In this document: in pieces, positions 23,968 to 32,409 of the stretch
Numbering within the stretch: the stretch's first letter is position 1
How the letters are laid out: each line of letters begins with the position of its first letter
Source of the DNA: SIG469 sp964384255
GTDB lineage: Bacteria; Bacillota; Clostridia; Oscillospirales; Oscillospiraceae
DNA: 64,000 bases
Assembly (NCBI GenBank): GCA_964384255.1
Contig: CAYLKH010000001.1
Span: 26,463 to 90,462 of the forward strand
Direction: 5' to 3'
Notes under the pieces: model-generated
The model's input: only the letters and a program-made list of their open reading frames with translations
Told to the model about the DNA's origin: nothing
Databases searched by the model: none
Position numbers and translations under genes: made by a program

Positions 23968-24015
23968 GCACAACTTGTATACAAAGGCCCGATGGCCTTT
24001 GTATACAAGTTGTGC
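23968..24015. repeat. 22-bp perfect palindrome arms with 4-nt loop
   Basis: GCACAACTTGTATACAAAGG-CC, loop CGAT, then the exact complement. Each arm also contains the smaller palindrome TTGTATACAA, a form typical of GntR-type operators. A shorter perfect hairpin AACGAACT/AGTTCGTT follows at 24018-24036. It sits between MATE 2 and the promoter of MATE 1 and could be a terminator without T-tract, an operator or a repeat. Confidence 0.6.
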
Positions 24016-24038
24016 GGAACGAACTGAAGTTCGTTCGA

Positions 24039-24075
24039 GCGTGTCAAAATAGTCTGTTGGACTATTTTGACACGC
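24039..24075. repeat. GTGTCAAAATAGTCC hairpin repeat
   Basis: GCGTGTCAAAATAGTC, TGTTG, GACTATTTTGACACGC, a perfect 16-bp stem. The stop codon (TAG) and last codons of MATE 2 lie inside it. Confidence 0.8.
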
Positions 24076-25423
24076 TGACGTTGTTTACCTGCTTTTTCCA
24101 GCGGCCGCTGAAATAGTATACCACCATGACAACGGTGGATACTGCCGAGGATATGGGAGCGGCCAGACCAAGACCCAGAAGGCCGCCGCCCATGGCGATG
24201 GCAAAAACGTAGCTGGCGGGGACCCGGATAAATACCGACGAACACAGGCTGACCATGGATGGGAACAGGGTCCTGCCGGTGCCGAGGGCGAAGTTGATAA
24301 ATGCGTTAAACACCGCAACGGCCAGATAGTCGAAACAGAAGGTCCGCAGATAAAGCACCGACGACGCGATAAGCTCCGGGTCGGAGGTAAAGATGGACGA
24401 AAGCTGGGCCGAAAACAGCTGGACAACGGTGAACAGAACGATGTTTATGCCAAGCCCCATGGCAAGACCTGTCCACATGGTTTTGACCGCCCGGTCCGGT
24501 TTGCCCGCGCCAAAGTTCTGGGCGCACATGGCCGTTATGGCGTTGCCCAGAGATATGACCGGCAGGATCGCAAAGCTGGTTATGCGCCCGCCGATGGCTG
24601 AGGCTGCCGACCCCATGACCCCCAGCTGGTTTGCAACTATCAGGATAACGGTGAAGGACAGGGAGGTTATTACGTTCTGGACCGTGGTGGGTATGCTTAT
24701 GGTCAGCAGCGTTTTCAGAGTTTCTCCATGGATGCGGAAGGAAGAAGGTTTGAAATCAAAAACAAAATCCGCCCGCTTGAGATATATCACGCAAAGCACA
24801 ACGCTCAATGCCTGGGATATAATGGTGGCGCCCGCTGCACCGGCGGCTCCCATACCCATAACCGCTACCGCTATCAGGTCGAGAACGATGTTGGTTATGC
24901 TGGCGATAATGATGAAGATAAAGGGGTGGCGGCTGTCGCCCATGCCCCGGAACACCGCGCTGAAAATATTGTATCCAAAAATGAAAACGAATCCCGAAGC
25001 GCATACCCGGAGATAGCTTTTCGCTTCGCTCAGGGCTTCGGCCGGGGTGTTGATAAGGTCGAAGATCCGGTCCATAAAGATGTGGACAACGAATGTGAAG
25101 ATCAGCGCCGCGATGAACAGAAACGTTATCAGGGTACCCACCGTCTTTTTGATGGCGTCTCTGTTGCCGGAACCCAGCTGCCGGCCAATTAGGACGGTGG
25201 CCCCGGTGCAGAAGCCGACGGCGCAGTTGGTCACAAGGTTGACTATGTTGCCTGCGTTGTTGACACCCGAAAGGCTGTATGTGCCGGCAAACTGGCCCAC
25301 GATAATAAGGTCCACAGCGCTGTACAGATTCTGTATCATCGTGCTGACAATAAGGGGCAGAGCAAAGCTGATAAGCAGCCGCGGCACACTGCCCTCGGAC
25401 AGGTTGCGTTCAAAATTTGCCAT
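24062..25423 (-). CDS. MATE family efflux transporter 2
   Basis: A 453-aa MATE exporter with about 12 TM helices. Signatures are QNLYSAVDLIIVGQFAG in TM1, TGATVLIGRQLGSGN, and AITAMCAQNFGAGKPDRA in the C-half. GGGAGG precedes ATG 25423. The final residues SVSK and the TAG stop are encoded by a GTGTCAAAATAG hairpin repeat, so the native C-terminus may have been trimmed or replaced. It is transcribed in the same direction as MATE 1, but three hairpins separate the two, so they are probably expressed separately. Confidence 0.92.
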   Translation of the reverse strand: MANFERNLSEGSVPRLLISFALPLIVSTMIQNLYSAVDLIIVGQFAGTYSLSGVNNAGNIVNLVTNCAVGFCTGATVLIGRQLGSGNRDAIKKTVGTLITFLFIAALIFTFVVHIFMDRIFDLINTPAEALSEAKSYLRVCASGFVFIFGYNIFSAVFRGMGDSRHPFIFIIIASITNIVLDLIAVAVMGMGAAGAAGATIISQALSVVLCVIYLKRADFVFDFKPSSFRIHGETLKTLLTISIPTTVQNVITSLSFTVILIVANQLGVMGSAASAIGGRITSFAILPVISLGNAITAMCAQNFGAGKPDRAVKTMWTGLAMGLGINIVLFTVVQLFSAQLSSIFTSDPELIASSVLYLRTFCFDYLAVAVFNAFINFALGTGRTLFPSMVSLCSSVFIRVPASYVFAIAMGGGLLGLGLAAPISSAVSTVVMVVYYFSGRWKKQVNNVSVSK

Positions 25424-25569
25424 ATGGGTCCTCCCGTAGATTTATTGATATTATCATATCATAATAATCTGGCCATTACCAGTTGTTTTTTTTGCCCTCA
25501 GCCGGGGCCTATGCAAACAGCCCGGTTCGTGATATACTGTTGGTAATAATATTCGGGAGATGACGCGTT

Positions 25570-27084
25570 ATGCCAGAATATGTCACCCTTCAGCAGGCGG
25601 CCGGACTCATAAGCTCCGGCGATATGGTCGGGATAAATGCCTTCCTGGCTCTGGCCAATCCTGCCCAGCTTATTGAAGCCATTGGCCGCCGCTTTGAACA
25701 GACGGGAGAACCCCGGGACCTTTCCATCTATTGTACCACCGGCTTCGGCGGGTGGGCTCCGGATTCCCCCGTCGAGCTGCCTGTCAGGGCGGGAGCGGTG
25801 AAAAAGCTGATACTCAGCCATTATGCCACCATGCCGGATTCTGCCCGGATGGTGCTGAACAACGAGATAGAAGGCTATAATCTGCCTCTGGGGGTCATGA
25901 GCCATATGGTGCGGGCCGCCGCAGCCGGTCAGCCATATTATATTACAAAGGTGGGGTGCAACCTGTTTGTGGACCCCGCCATAGGCGGCAGCAGGCTGAA
26001 CAGCCGTTCAAAGGACGATTGGGTGTCCGATATCGAAATCGACGGCCAGCGGTTTCTCCGCTACAAAACTCCCCGGTTTGACGTGGTGCTGATAAAAGGC
26101 TCCAGCGCCGACAGGTTTGGCAACATAAGCTTTGAAAACGAACCCACGACCCTTGATGCCCTGGCCACAGCTCAGGCGGCCAGAGCCAACGGGGGCAAGG
26201 TAATAGTCCAGGTGGCCCGCCAGGTGGAGGAAAAGCACCGCCCCTGGAACGTAATAATCCCCGGTGCGCTGGTAGACTATATTTGCATCTGCCCCGATCA
26301 GACTCAGGTATATGGCATAGACGGATACGACCCGTCGTTTTCCGGGGACCAGTTCATTGAGCCGGAAGAAATAGCAGGCTGGCTCCGCCAGCAGGCTGAC
26401 AGCGGTGACGACACCGCCAGAAACCTGATCTCCCGGCGGGGAGTGAAGGAGCTGCGGCCCGGTCAGCTGGTAAACGTGGGGATAGGTATCCCCGAGGGCG
26501 TGTCCCGTGAGGCTGCCCGGACCGGGCTGATATCCCGGCTTACCATGACCGTAGAGTCCGGCGGCATGGGGGGTATGCCCACCTCCGGCAGGACCTTTGG
26601 CTCGACCGTTGGCGCCCAGAGCATATTCAGCACAGCCCAGATGTTTGACTTTTACGACGGCGGAAGCCTGGACATATGCTTTATCGGCGCGCTGGAGGTC
26701 GATAAGGAAGGAAACGTTAACGGCCATTACAGCCCCAACAAGCTGGCGGGTATTGGCGGATTTGCCAATATTACCCAAAACGCCAAAAAGGTGGTTTTCT
26801 GCTGCACCTTTTCCGCCGGAGGACTCCAGGTCCGGGAGGACAGCGGCCGGGTGACCGTGGTCAGCGAAGGCAGGTACCAGAAGTTTGTAAACAGGGTCAG
26901 CGCGGTCAGCTTTTCGGCGGCTAATGCCCATCGCCAGGGCCAGGAGGTTTTGTATATCACCGAGCGCTGCGTGTTCCGTCTGGGCAGCAGCGGCCTGGAG
27001 CTGGTGGAGGCAGCCCCCGGCATCGACATCCAAAGGGATATCCTTTCCCGGCTTCCTTTCGACGTAAAGATATGTATGGACTGA
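25570..27084 (+). CDS. Acyl-CoA:acetate CoA-transferase, fused alpha-beta (YdiF/propionate CoA-transferase type)
   Basis: A 504-aa class I CoA-transferase with both halves in one chain, the length of YdiF or propionate CoA-transferase. The N-half has the glycine loop SGDMVGINAF; the C-half begins RRGVKELRPGQLVNVGIGIP. The catalytic glutamate is Glu329 in TMTVESGGMGG. It would exchange CoA between short-chain acyl-CoA and acetate in fermentation. GGGAGATGACGCGTT precedes the ATG. It stands alone between MATE genes and ends at a bidirectional terminator. Confidence 0.9.
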   Translation: MPEYVTLQQAAGLISSGDMVGINAFLALANPAQLIEAIGRRFEQTGEPRDLSIYCTTGFGGWAPDSPVELPVRAGAVKKLILSHYATMPDSARMVLNNEIEGYNLPLGVMSHMVRAAAAGQPYYITKVGCNLFVDPAIGGSRLNSRSKDDWVSDIEIDGQRFLRYKTPRFDVVLIKGSSADRFGNISFENEPTTLDALATAQAARANGGKVIVQVARQVEEKHRPWNVIIPGALVDYICICPDQTQVYGIDGYDPSFSGDQFIEPEEIAGWLRQQADSGDDTARNLISRRGVKELRPGQLVNVGIGIPEGVSREAARTGLISRLTMTVESGGMGGMPTSGRTFGSTVGAQSIFSTAQMFDFYDGGSLDICFIGALEVDKEGNVNGHYSPNKLAGIGGFANITQNAKKVVFCCTFSAGGLQVREDSGRVTVVSEGRYQKFVNRVSAVSFSAANAHRQGQEVLYITERCVFRLGSSGLELVEAAPGIDIQRDILSRLPFDVKICMD

Positions 27085-27090
27085 ATAATA

Positions 27091-27138
27091 AAAACCGGCT
27101 GTGGTTGAGCTGATGCTCAGTCACAGCCGGTTTTTTTA
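27091..27138. terminator. Bidirectional terminator
   Basis: AAAAACCGGCTGTG and CACAGCCGGTTTTTTT with a 16-nt centre (including GAGC/GCTC) between the CoA-transferase (+) and MATE 3 (-) 3' ends; A and T runs on both sides suit both strands. Confidence 0.85.
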
Positions 27139-28518
27139 TTCTCCCTGGCGGGTCAGGTTTTTCAGCCATTTATACCGGTTGCATACGATGAAGTTGGGTA
27201 TGCATTTCAAAACCTGGTCAAGCTTCAAAATGCAAAATACTGCCACAGGCGGCGCATTGAAAATAAAGGCCGCGGCAGCCGCGCCGGGGATGGTGAACAG
27301 CCACATAAACAGGTTGTCGATTATGGCCTGATATTTGGGGTTTCCGCCGCCGGCTATAATGCCGCCCTCCACAGGATATTCATAGCAGGAGCCTATTGAG
27401 CTGACGCTCAGCACCACAAGAAAATCCATAGCCATCAGCTTGGCTTCCTCTGACACGGAATAGAACGAAACTATTGCCTCGCGGCAAAGGAACATGGCCG
27501 CTCCGGAAACAAGCCCGATACACAGAAAGATGAATTGCAGCGTCCGGGAATAGGGGCGAACATCCTCCATCCGGCCTTCGCCTACGGTTTTGCCGATAGT
27601 GACCGATGAAGCGCTGGCGCAGGACATGCCTACCACAACAAAAATCTGAAAAATGACCGAAGCGATGCTGTTGGCGGCAATGACCGTTGCATTAAGGTGG
27701 CCCAGTATCGCGGTCTGCGCTCCCTGAGAAACGCCCCACAGGGCGCCGGACACCATGACCGGCAGCGCAGCAGAAGCAAAGTCCTTCAGGTATCCAAAAT
27801 CGATACCGAAAATATGGCGGAGCCTGAGCTTAAGCTTTTTGTCAATAAAAAGGACGTAGATAAGGATTATGGCCAGCTCTACTATCCGGCTGGTAAGGGT
27901 GGCTATGGCCGCGCCCCTTATGCCCAGCTGCGGGAAACCGAAGTTGCCATAGATCAGGCAATAGTTAAGGCAGACGTTGATAAATATGGTGGACACCGAC
28001 ATGACCGTTCCGATAAAGGCTGTTTCAACGCTTTGGAGAGAATACATCAGGGTATTGGCTACGGCAAAAACGATGTAGGTCCAGCACATGATCTCCAGAT
28101 ATTTAACAGCTTCGGCAATGACCGCCTCGTCGGCGGTGAAAAGCCCAACCACCGCTTCGGGAGCCAGCCGGGTGACCAGCAGAAAGATCAGGCCGATGAC
28201 CAGGGCGAATTTAATGCCTACGGAGACGATGCGGCGGATAGGCTCGACCTGGCGCTTGCCCCAGTATTGGCTGCCCAAAACCGAAACCCCCAGACCGATT
28301 CCGTGGACCACCGACTGTAGAACAAACTGGATCTGGTTTACCAGAGTGGCTCCGGACAGAGCCAGCTCGGTATAGCGCCCAAGCATGATGTTGTCTGCCA
28401 GATTAACGGTCAGAGATGCCAGCTGCTGGAGGGATATTACCAGCAGCAGGGGAAAAAAGGTTTTATATAGCCGCCTGTCCCGGGAAAAGAAGGGGCTTTC
28501 TGCAACTTGTGATACCAT
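27136..28518 (-). CDS. MATE family efflux transporter 3
   Basis: A 460-aa MATE exporter. TM1 reads SLTVNLADNIMLGRYTELAL, with HGIGLGVSVLGSQYWGKRQ after it and CASASSVTIGKTVGEGR in the second half. ATG 28518 (MVSQVAES) has AAAGG eight bases upstream; a GTG nine bases earlier is less likely. Its sequence differs clearly from MATE 1, 2 and 4, so this is not a recent tandem duplication. It is divergent from MATE 4 across a 180-bp intergenic region. Confidence 0.9.
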   Translation of the reverse strand: MVSQVAESPFFSRDRRLYKTFFPLLLVISLQQLASLTVNLADNIMLGRYTELALSGATLVNQIQFVLQSVVHGIGLGVSVLGSQYWGKRQVEPIRRIVSVGIKFALVIGLIFLLVTRLAPEAVVGLFTADEAVIAEAVKYLEIMCWTYIVFAVANTLMYSLQSVETAFIGTVMSVSTIFINVCLNYCLIYGNFGFPQLGIRGAAIATLTSRIVELAIILIYVLFIDKKLKLRLRHIFGIDFGYLKDFASAALPVMVSGALWGVSQGAQTAILGHLNATVIAANSIASVIFQIFVVVGMSCASASSVTIGKTVGEGRMEDVRPYSRTLQFIFLCIGLVSGAAMFLCREAIVSFYSVSEEAKLMAMDFLVVLSVSSIGSCYEYPVEGGIIAGGGNPKYQAIIDNLFMWLFTIPGAAAAAFIFNAPPVAVFCILKLDQVLKCIPNFIVCNRYKWLKNLTRQGE

Positions 28519-28618
28519 GGTGTTCACCTTTCAGATTGTACTCGTTTTGCCGATCTCTGCGGCAAGCCGGTTGATTTTATCATTTATGTCAGCTATCGTC
28601 AAGGCTTTGTGAACCCTA

Positions 28619-28647
28619 TTGACTTAAGCTTAAGTATGCGTTATCAT
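28619..28647 (+). promoter_or_regulatory. Promoter of MATE 4 with palindromic operator
   Basis: TTGACT (28619-28624), 17-nt spacer, TATCAT (28642-28647). The 14-bp perfect palindrome ACTTAAGCTTAAGT (28622-28635) overlaps the -35 and the spacer, so a bound regulator would block RNA polymerase. Confidence 0.7.
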
Positions 28648-28698
28648 TAACATATTAATAATTAGTACACTAAACTTTATGTATGCAAGGAAGGAATC

Positions 28699-30063
28699 AT
28701 GAAAAAAGAGAATAACATTATCCAGGACCTTACCTCGGGGAGCGTGACCAGGCTGCTTCTCGTATTCGCGTTCCCGATGCTGATGTCAAACCTGCTGCAA
28801 ACGGTTTATAACATGGTCGATATGATAGTTATTGGCCAGTTTGTGGGCAGTGTCGGACTGTCGGCGGTATCTATCGGCGCCGATGTGCTTCACTTTCTGA
28901 CCTTTGTGGGCATGGGCTTTGCCAATGCCGGTCAGGTCGTGCTGTCCCAGAATATCGGCGCAGGCAACAAAGACCGTATCCGGGGGACCATAGGCACCAT
29001 GTTCACCCTGATACTGGGCGTGTCCATCGTTATCAGCGTGGCCTGCCTGTTCTTTATCGACCCTATTCTGGAAGCCATGAACACTCCTCAGGAGGCGTTT
29101 GAGTATGCCCGGCAGTATGGCATAACCTGTATGGCGGGCCTGTTCTTCATTTATGGCTACAATATGGTCAGCGCTATCCTCCGGGGCATGGGCGACTCAA
29201 AGCACCCATTTATCATCATCGCCGTGGCGGCTGTTATCAACCTGGTGCTCGACCTGCTGTTTGTTGCCGGTTTTGGGATGGGTCCCTTTGGCGCTGCCCT
29301 GGCTACCGTCATCGGTCAGGCAGTGAGCTTTATCTGGGCGGTCATCTTCCTTTACAGAAACCGGGAATCCTTTGGATTTGACTTCAAGCCCAGAAGCTTT
29401 ATCCCCGACAGGGACGTTCTGCCGGGCTATGTAAAGCTGGCTCTGCCCATGTGCCTCCAATCCGCAGCTATCCATTTTTCGATGCTGTTTGTCAATTCCT
29501 ATATCAATTCTTATGGCGTTGTGGCCTCTGCCGTTACCGGCATCGGCAACAAGCTGGGTTCCATCACCGCCGTGGTCACCAACGCTCTGTCCACCGCCGG
29601 AAGCTCCATGGTGGGCCAGAATCTGGGCGCGGGAAAGTACCACCGGGTCCCCAGGATCATCGGCGTGTCCATGGTGGCGGATCTGGCCTTTGCAGCCATA
29701 TTGTCTGCCCTGACCATATTCTTCCCCAGAGCCATTTTTGGCATCTTCAATTCCGACCCCGAGGTTTTGGAAATGGCGATGACCTATATCCCCGTGGCTG
29801 TGCTGCTGTATCTGGGATTCGCCCTCAGGTCGCCCTTCTTCGCCCTTATTAACGGCTCCGGCAACGCAAAGCTTAACCTTTGCGTCGGACTGCTGGACGG
29901 CGTGGTTTGCCGTATCGGTCTGGCGATACTGCTGGGCGTTACCCTTGGAATGGGTATCAACGGCTTCTGGTATGGAAACGCCCTTGCGGGATATATGCCC
30001 TTTGTTATCGGCGGCGTGTTTTACGCCAGCGGAAAATGGAAAAAAGCAAAGGCTGTTGATTAA
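28699..30063 (+). CDS. MATE family efflux transporter 4
   Basis: A 454-aa MATE exporter with TM1 QTVYNMVDMIVIGQFVGSVG, then GMGFANAGQVVLSQNIGAGN, and AGSSMVGQNLGAGKYHRVP in the C-half. AAGGAAGGA precedes the ATG. It has its own promoter with a palindromic operator and a strong terminator, so it is a single regulated gene. It resembles MATE 2 most in the first helix, which is an impression rather than an alignment. Confidence 0.92.
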   Translation: MKKENNIIQDLTSGSVTRLLLVFAFPMLMSNLLQTVYNMVDMIVIGQFVGSVGLSAVSIGADVLHFLTFVGMGFANAGQVVLSQNIGAGNKDRIRGTIGTMFTLILGVSIVISVACLFFIDPILEAMNTPQEAFEYARQYGITCMAGLFFIYGYNMVSAILRGMGDSKHPFIIIAVAAVINLVLDLLFVAGFGMGPFGAALATVIGQAVSFIWAVIFLYRNRESFGFDFKPRSFIPDRDVLPGYVKLALPMCLQSAAIHFSMLFVNSYINSYGVVASAVTGIGNKLGSITAVVTNALSTAGSSMVGQNLGAGKYHRVPRIIGVSMVADLAFAAILSALTIFFPRAIFGIFNSDPEVLEMAMTYIPVAVLLYLGFALRSPFFALINGSGNAKLNLCVGLLDGVVCRIGLAILLGVTLGMGINGFWYGNALAGYMPFVIGGVFYASGKWKKAKAVD

Positions 30064-30064
30064 T

Positions 30065-30100
30065 AAAAATCGCCGCGACAAATCGTCGCGGCGATTTTTA
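30065..30100 (+). terminator. Terminator of MATE 4
   Basis: AAAAATCGCCGCGAC, AAATC, GTCGCGGCGATTTTTA: a near-perfect stem ending in a T run. Confidence 0.9.
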
Positions 30101-30103
30101 TCC

Positions 30104-30138
30104 CGTGTCAAAATAGTCCATCGGACTATTTTGACACG
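30104..30138. repeat. GTGTCAAAATAGTCC hairpin repeat
   Basis: CGTGTCAAAATAGTCC, ATC, GGACTATTTTGACACG, perfect 16-bp stem next to the MATE 4 terminator and just past the GntR gene stop. Confidence 0.8.
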
Positions 30139-30158
30139 CTTTAAACACGATAAAAAAA

Positions 30159-30941
30159 CTAATCGAAGCTGCGGGAGAACACGACTCCGTCCTTTTGCAT
30201 AAGCACGTCCAGCCGGACCCGGTCGCCCCGAATAACGGAGCGGGTGAATTCAAAGACCTCGCCCCCTTCGGTGGCGCAGCGACGCTGATGGTAAAAGCCG
30301 AAATTGCAGCGCCTGCACTGCAAAAGCTCCACATCCTCCCGGCTCAGGCGGATGACCTCGTAGGTGTCTTCGGCAGTCCCCGGGACAATGCCTGCGTCAA
30401 ACAGCAGAGAATACATGGAGTTTTCCTCGACCTGTTCTCTGGTCAGCCCGGGATAGATGTATTCCGGGTAATAGGATGTCTCCAGCATCAGGGGTTCGCC
30501 GTTGACCCGGCGGATACGGGTAAATTTATAAACCTTTATGTCCGCCCGGGCCAGCTCCAGCTTACCGGCAATATCCAGCGCGGGGGTTATGAGTTCAAAG
30601 GAAATCAGGGTGGAAGAGGGGGTCTTGCCCATGGCCGTTACCTCGGAGGTGAAGGACCATATGTTTTCCACCCTTCGGGTCAGAGCAGGCTCGGCCACAA
30701 AGGTCCCCCGTCCTCTTTTTCGGACAATAAGACCTTCTTCCTCCAGCGCGCCCATAGCCCGACGGACAGTGGAACGGCTTATGCCAAAAAATTCAATCAT
30801 TTCCGCCTCGGATGGCAAAAGGTCGCCTGCTGCCAGCAGACCGGAGGAGATGCTGCGCTTGATTACGTTAATAAGCTGGGAATACAGGGGGATGTTCCCG
30901 TCGTCGGTCAGACGGGTTTTGAAGATCGGGTTTAACTCCAT
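30159..30941 (-). CDS. GntR-family transcription regulator with UTRA domain (HutC type)
   Basis: A 260-aa regulator. The winged helix is at about residues 15-78 (PLYSQLINVIKRSISSG, EAEMIEFFGISRSTVRRAM, RKRGRGTFV), followed by a UTRA ligand domain of chorismate-lyase fold ending EFTRSVIRGDRVRLDV. GGAGG lies five bases before ATG 30941. It is 23 bp after the SARP-type regulator gene on the same strand, so the two are probably co-transcribed. The ligand and targets are unknown; nearby MATE 4 or the palindrome at 23968 are possible targets (inference). Confidence 0.88.
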   Translation of the reverse strand: MELNPIFKTRLTDDGNIPLYSQLINVIKRSISSGLLAAGDLLPSEAEMIEFFGISRSTVRRAMGALEEEGLIVRKRGRGTFVAEPALTRRVENIWSFTSEVTAMGKTPSSTLISFELITPALDIAGKLELARADIKVYKFTRIRRVNGEPLMLETSYYPEYIYPGLTREQVEENSMYSLLFDAGIVPGTAEDTYEVIRLSREDVELLQCRRCNFGFYHQRRCATEGGEVFEFTRSVIRGDRVRLDVLMQKDGVVFSRSFD

Positions 30942-30964
30942 GGATACCTCCGGAATGTGCTGAC

Positions 30965-32203
30965 TTAAGATGGGCTGCCTGAGTCCTCGCCGCCGGGAAG
31001 CAACGGGGCGGCCATAGGGTCAAGCTGGGTCAGACTGTGCTGAAAAACCGCGTCGCACCGCTTAAGGCTTGCCCGGAGCTTCCGGGTGACTGACAAAACA
31101 GTTTTCAGCCCGTCTTCCCGGCTCGTTTCGGGCAAAAGGATAAGATACTGCCTCATGCTGTATTGGGTGTATGCGCAGTTGATGGGCAAAAGGTTGCCAA
31201 GCCCTTTTTTGACAGTGTCCATGACCCGCTTTGTGGGCTGGTCGCCGTCGGCGGTAGAGACTGTCAGCAACGCCAGCTGGGCCGCCGAATTGGGGTCAAG
31301 GCTTTCGCGGATCTTGAAATGAAGGATGTCGATAAAAACGGTCAGCCCGCAGAACATGGCTCCCTCAGGGCGGGATATCCCCGGCAGCGAACGAAGAACA
31401 AGGTTGACATCTCCTTCAAAGCTGCGTATGTCGGCGCATATGTCTTTATAAAGGCTCATCAGCTGCTCTGACGGGACCTTGCCATAATGGATATACCAGG
31501 ATTCGCAGATGGACCGATAATATGCCAGAGCCTTTTCCTGCTGACCGGTTCGTGAAAGGGCGCGGATATACAGCACGTGGAGAGTTTCGACAGTGACCCC
31601 CAGCTTGAGGGCAGGCTCGACCAGGGCCAAAAGCTGGTCATAGCGCCCCACAGAGTCGAGAATGTTTGCACAGTTGAGACAAAATTCCGTAAAACGGAGA
31701 TGGAAGCTTTCGTTAAGGGATGCAGCCCAGGGATAAGCCGTGGATTCCGGCAGAAACCGGCCCTTATACAGGTTGATGGCCTCTATGGACCAGTTGACCA
31801 GGGATTCTCCGGTTTTTCTGATGGCTTCGAGATACATCCGGTCGAAGCTCTCGCAGTCGACCACGGTGGGGATGCTGCTGTTCCATCGGTATGTACCCTG
31901 CTGATTAATAATAATATCCTTGCCGGTGTATACGCCCAGTCTGTCAAGCTCGGCCCTTGCCCGGTGGACCAGAATTTTCAGGGCGTTGGCGGACGAATCT
32001 CCCGATTCATCGGGCCAGAATACATGGCAAAGCTCCGCCACGGTCAGGGCCCGGTCCCGGTTGATTACAAGGTATTGAATAAATGGGAACAGCTTTTTGC
32101 TTCGGCCACCGGCCCGCACAACGCCGCAGCTTTCCTCCGGCGCGTTCACGACGGATATGGTAAATTCGCCAAATGTGGTCACGCGTAAAGCATATGGCTC
32201 CAT
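30965..32203 (-). CDS. SARP/AfsR-like activator with BTAD domain
   Basis: A 412-aa protein. An OmpR-like winged helix at residues 1-100 (FGEFTISVV, SKKLFPFIQYLVINRDRALT, HVFWPDESGDSSANALKILVH in parts) is followed by a BTAD/TPR-like helical domain (SFDRMYLEAIRKTGE, RYDQLLALVEPALKLG, QQEKALAYYRSICE) and a C-terminal domain of about 150 residues. ATG 32203 has GGGAGG upstream. Such regulators bind direct repeats and activate secondary-metabolite or surface genes. Its own promoter is at 32311-32339. Confidence 0.85.
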   Translation of the reverse strand: MEPYALRVTTFGEFTISVVNAPEESCGVVRAGGRSKKLFPFIQYLVINRDRALTVAELCHVFWPDESGDSSANALKILVHRARAELDRLGVYTGKDIIINQQGTYRWNSSIPTVVDCESFDRMYLEAIRKTGESLVNWSIEAINLYKGRFLPESTAYPWAASLNESFHLRFTEFCLNCANILDSVGRYDQLLALVEPALKLGVTVETLHVLYIRALSRTGQQEKALAYYRSICESWYIHYGKVPSEQLMSLYKDICADIRSFEGDVNLVLRSLPGISRPEGAMFCGLTVFIDILHFKIRESLDPNSAAQLALLTVSTADGDQPTKRVMDTVKKGLGNLLPINCAYTQYSMRQYLILLPETSREDGLKTVLSVTRKLRASLKRCDAVFQHSLTQLDPMAAPLLPGGEDSGSPS

Positions 32204-32310
32204 CTGAAATAACCTCCCGGGGCGGATCAACAGCTGGCCAGTGCCGCTCAGCGCCGCCAATCATTCGATACAAAGTTCGCAGTATGAAGACAAAGGTCTT
32301 CGATACGGCA

Positions 32311-32339
32311 ATTATATGTCAAAATTTACATATTTTCAA
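32311..32339 (-). promoter_or_regulatory. Promoter of the SARP-type regulator
   Basis: Minus strand TTGAAA (32339-32334), 17-nt spacer, TATAAT (32316-32311). The leader has a hairpin GAAGAC-CTTT-GTCTTC. Confidence 0.7.
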
Positions 32340-32361
32340 TACGCATTTTCGATTTAATGTG

Positions 32362-32404
32362 AAAAAATTGGAGCCATAAAGCAAAAACTTTATGGCTCCA
32401 AAAG
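32362..32404 (-). terminator. Terminator of the 32.4-kb beta-helix gene
   Basis: Minus strand TTGGAGCCATAAAG, TTTTT region, CTTTATGGCTCCAA, then TTTTTTC. Strong intrinsic terminator right after the stop. Confidence 0.9.
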
Positions 32405-32409
32405 GAGGA

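Noticed and set aside
22543..30063. MATE cluster as a recent tandem amplification
   Set aside because: The four proteins differ strongly in their first helices and motifs, so duplication, if any, is old.
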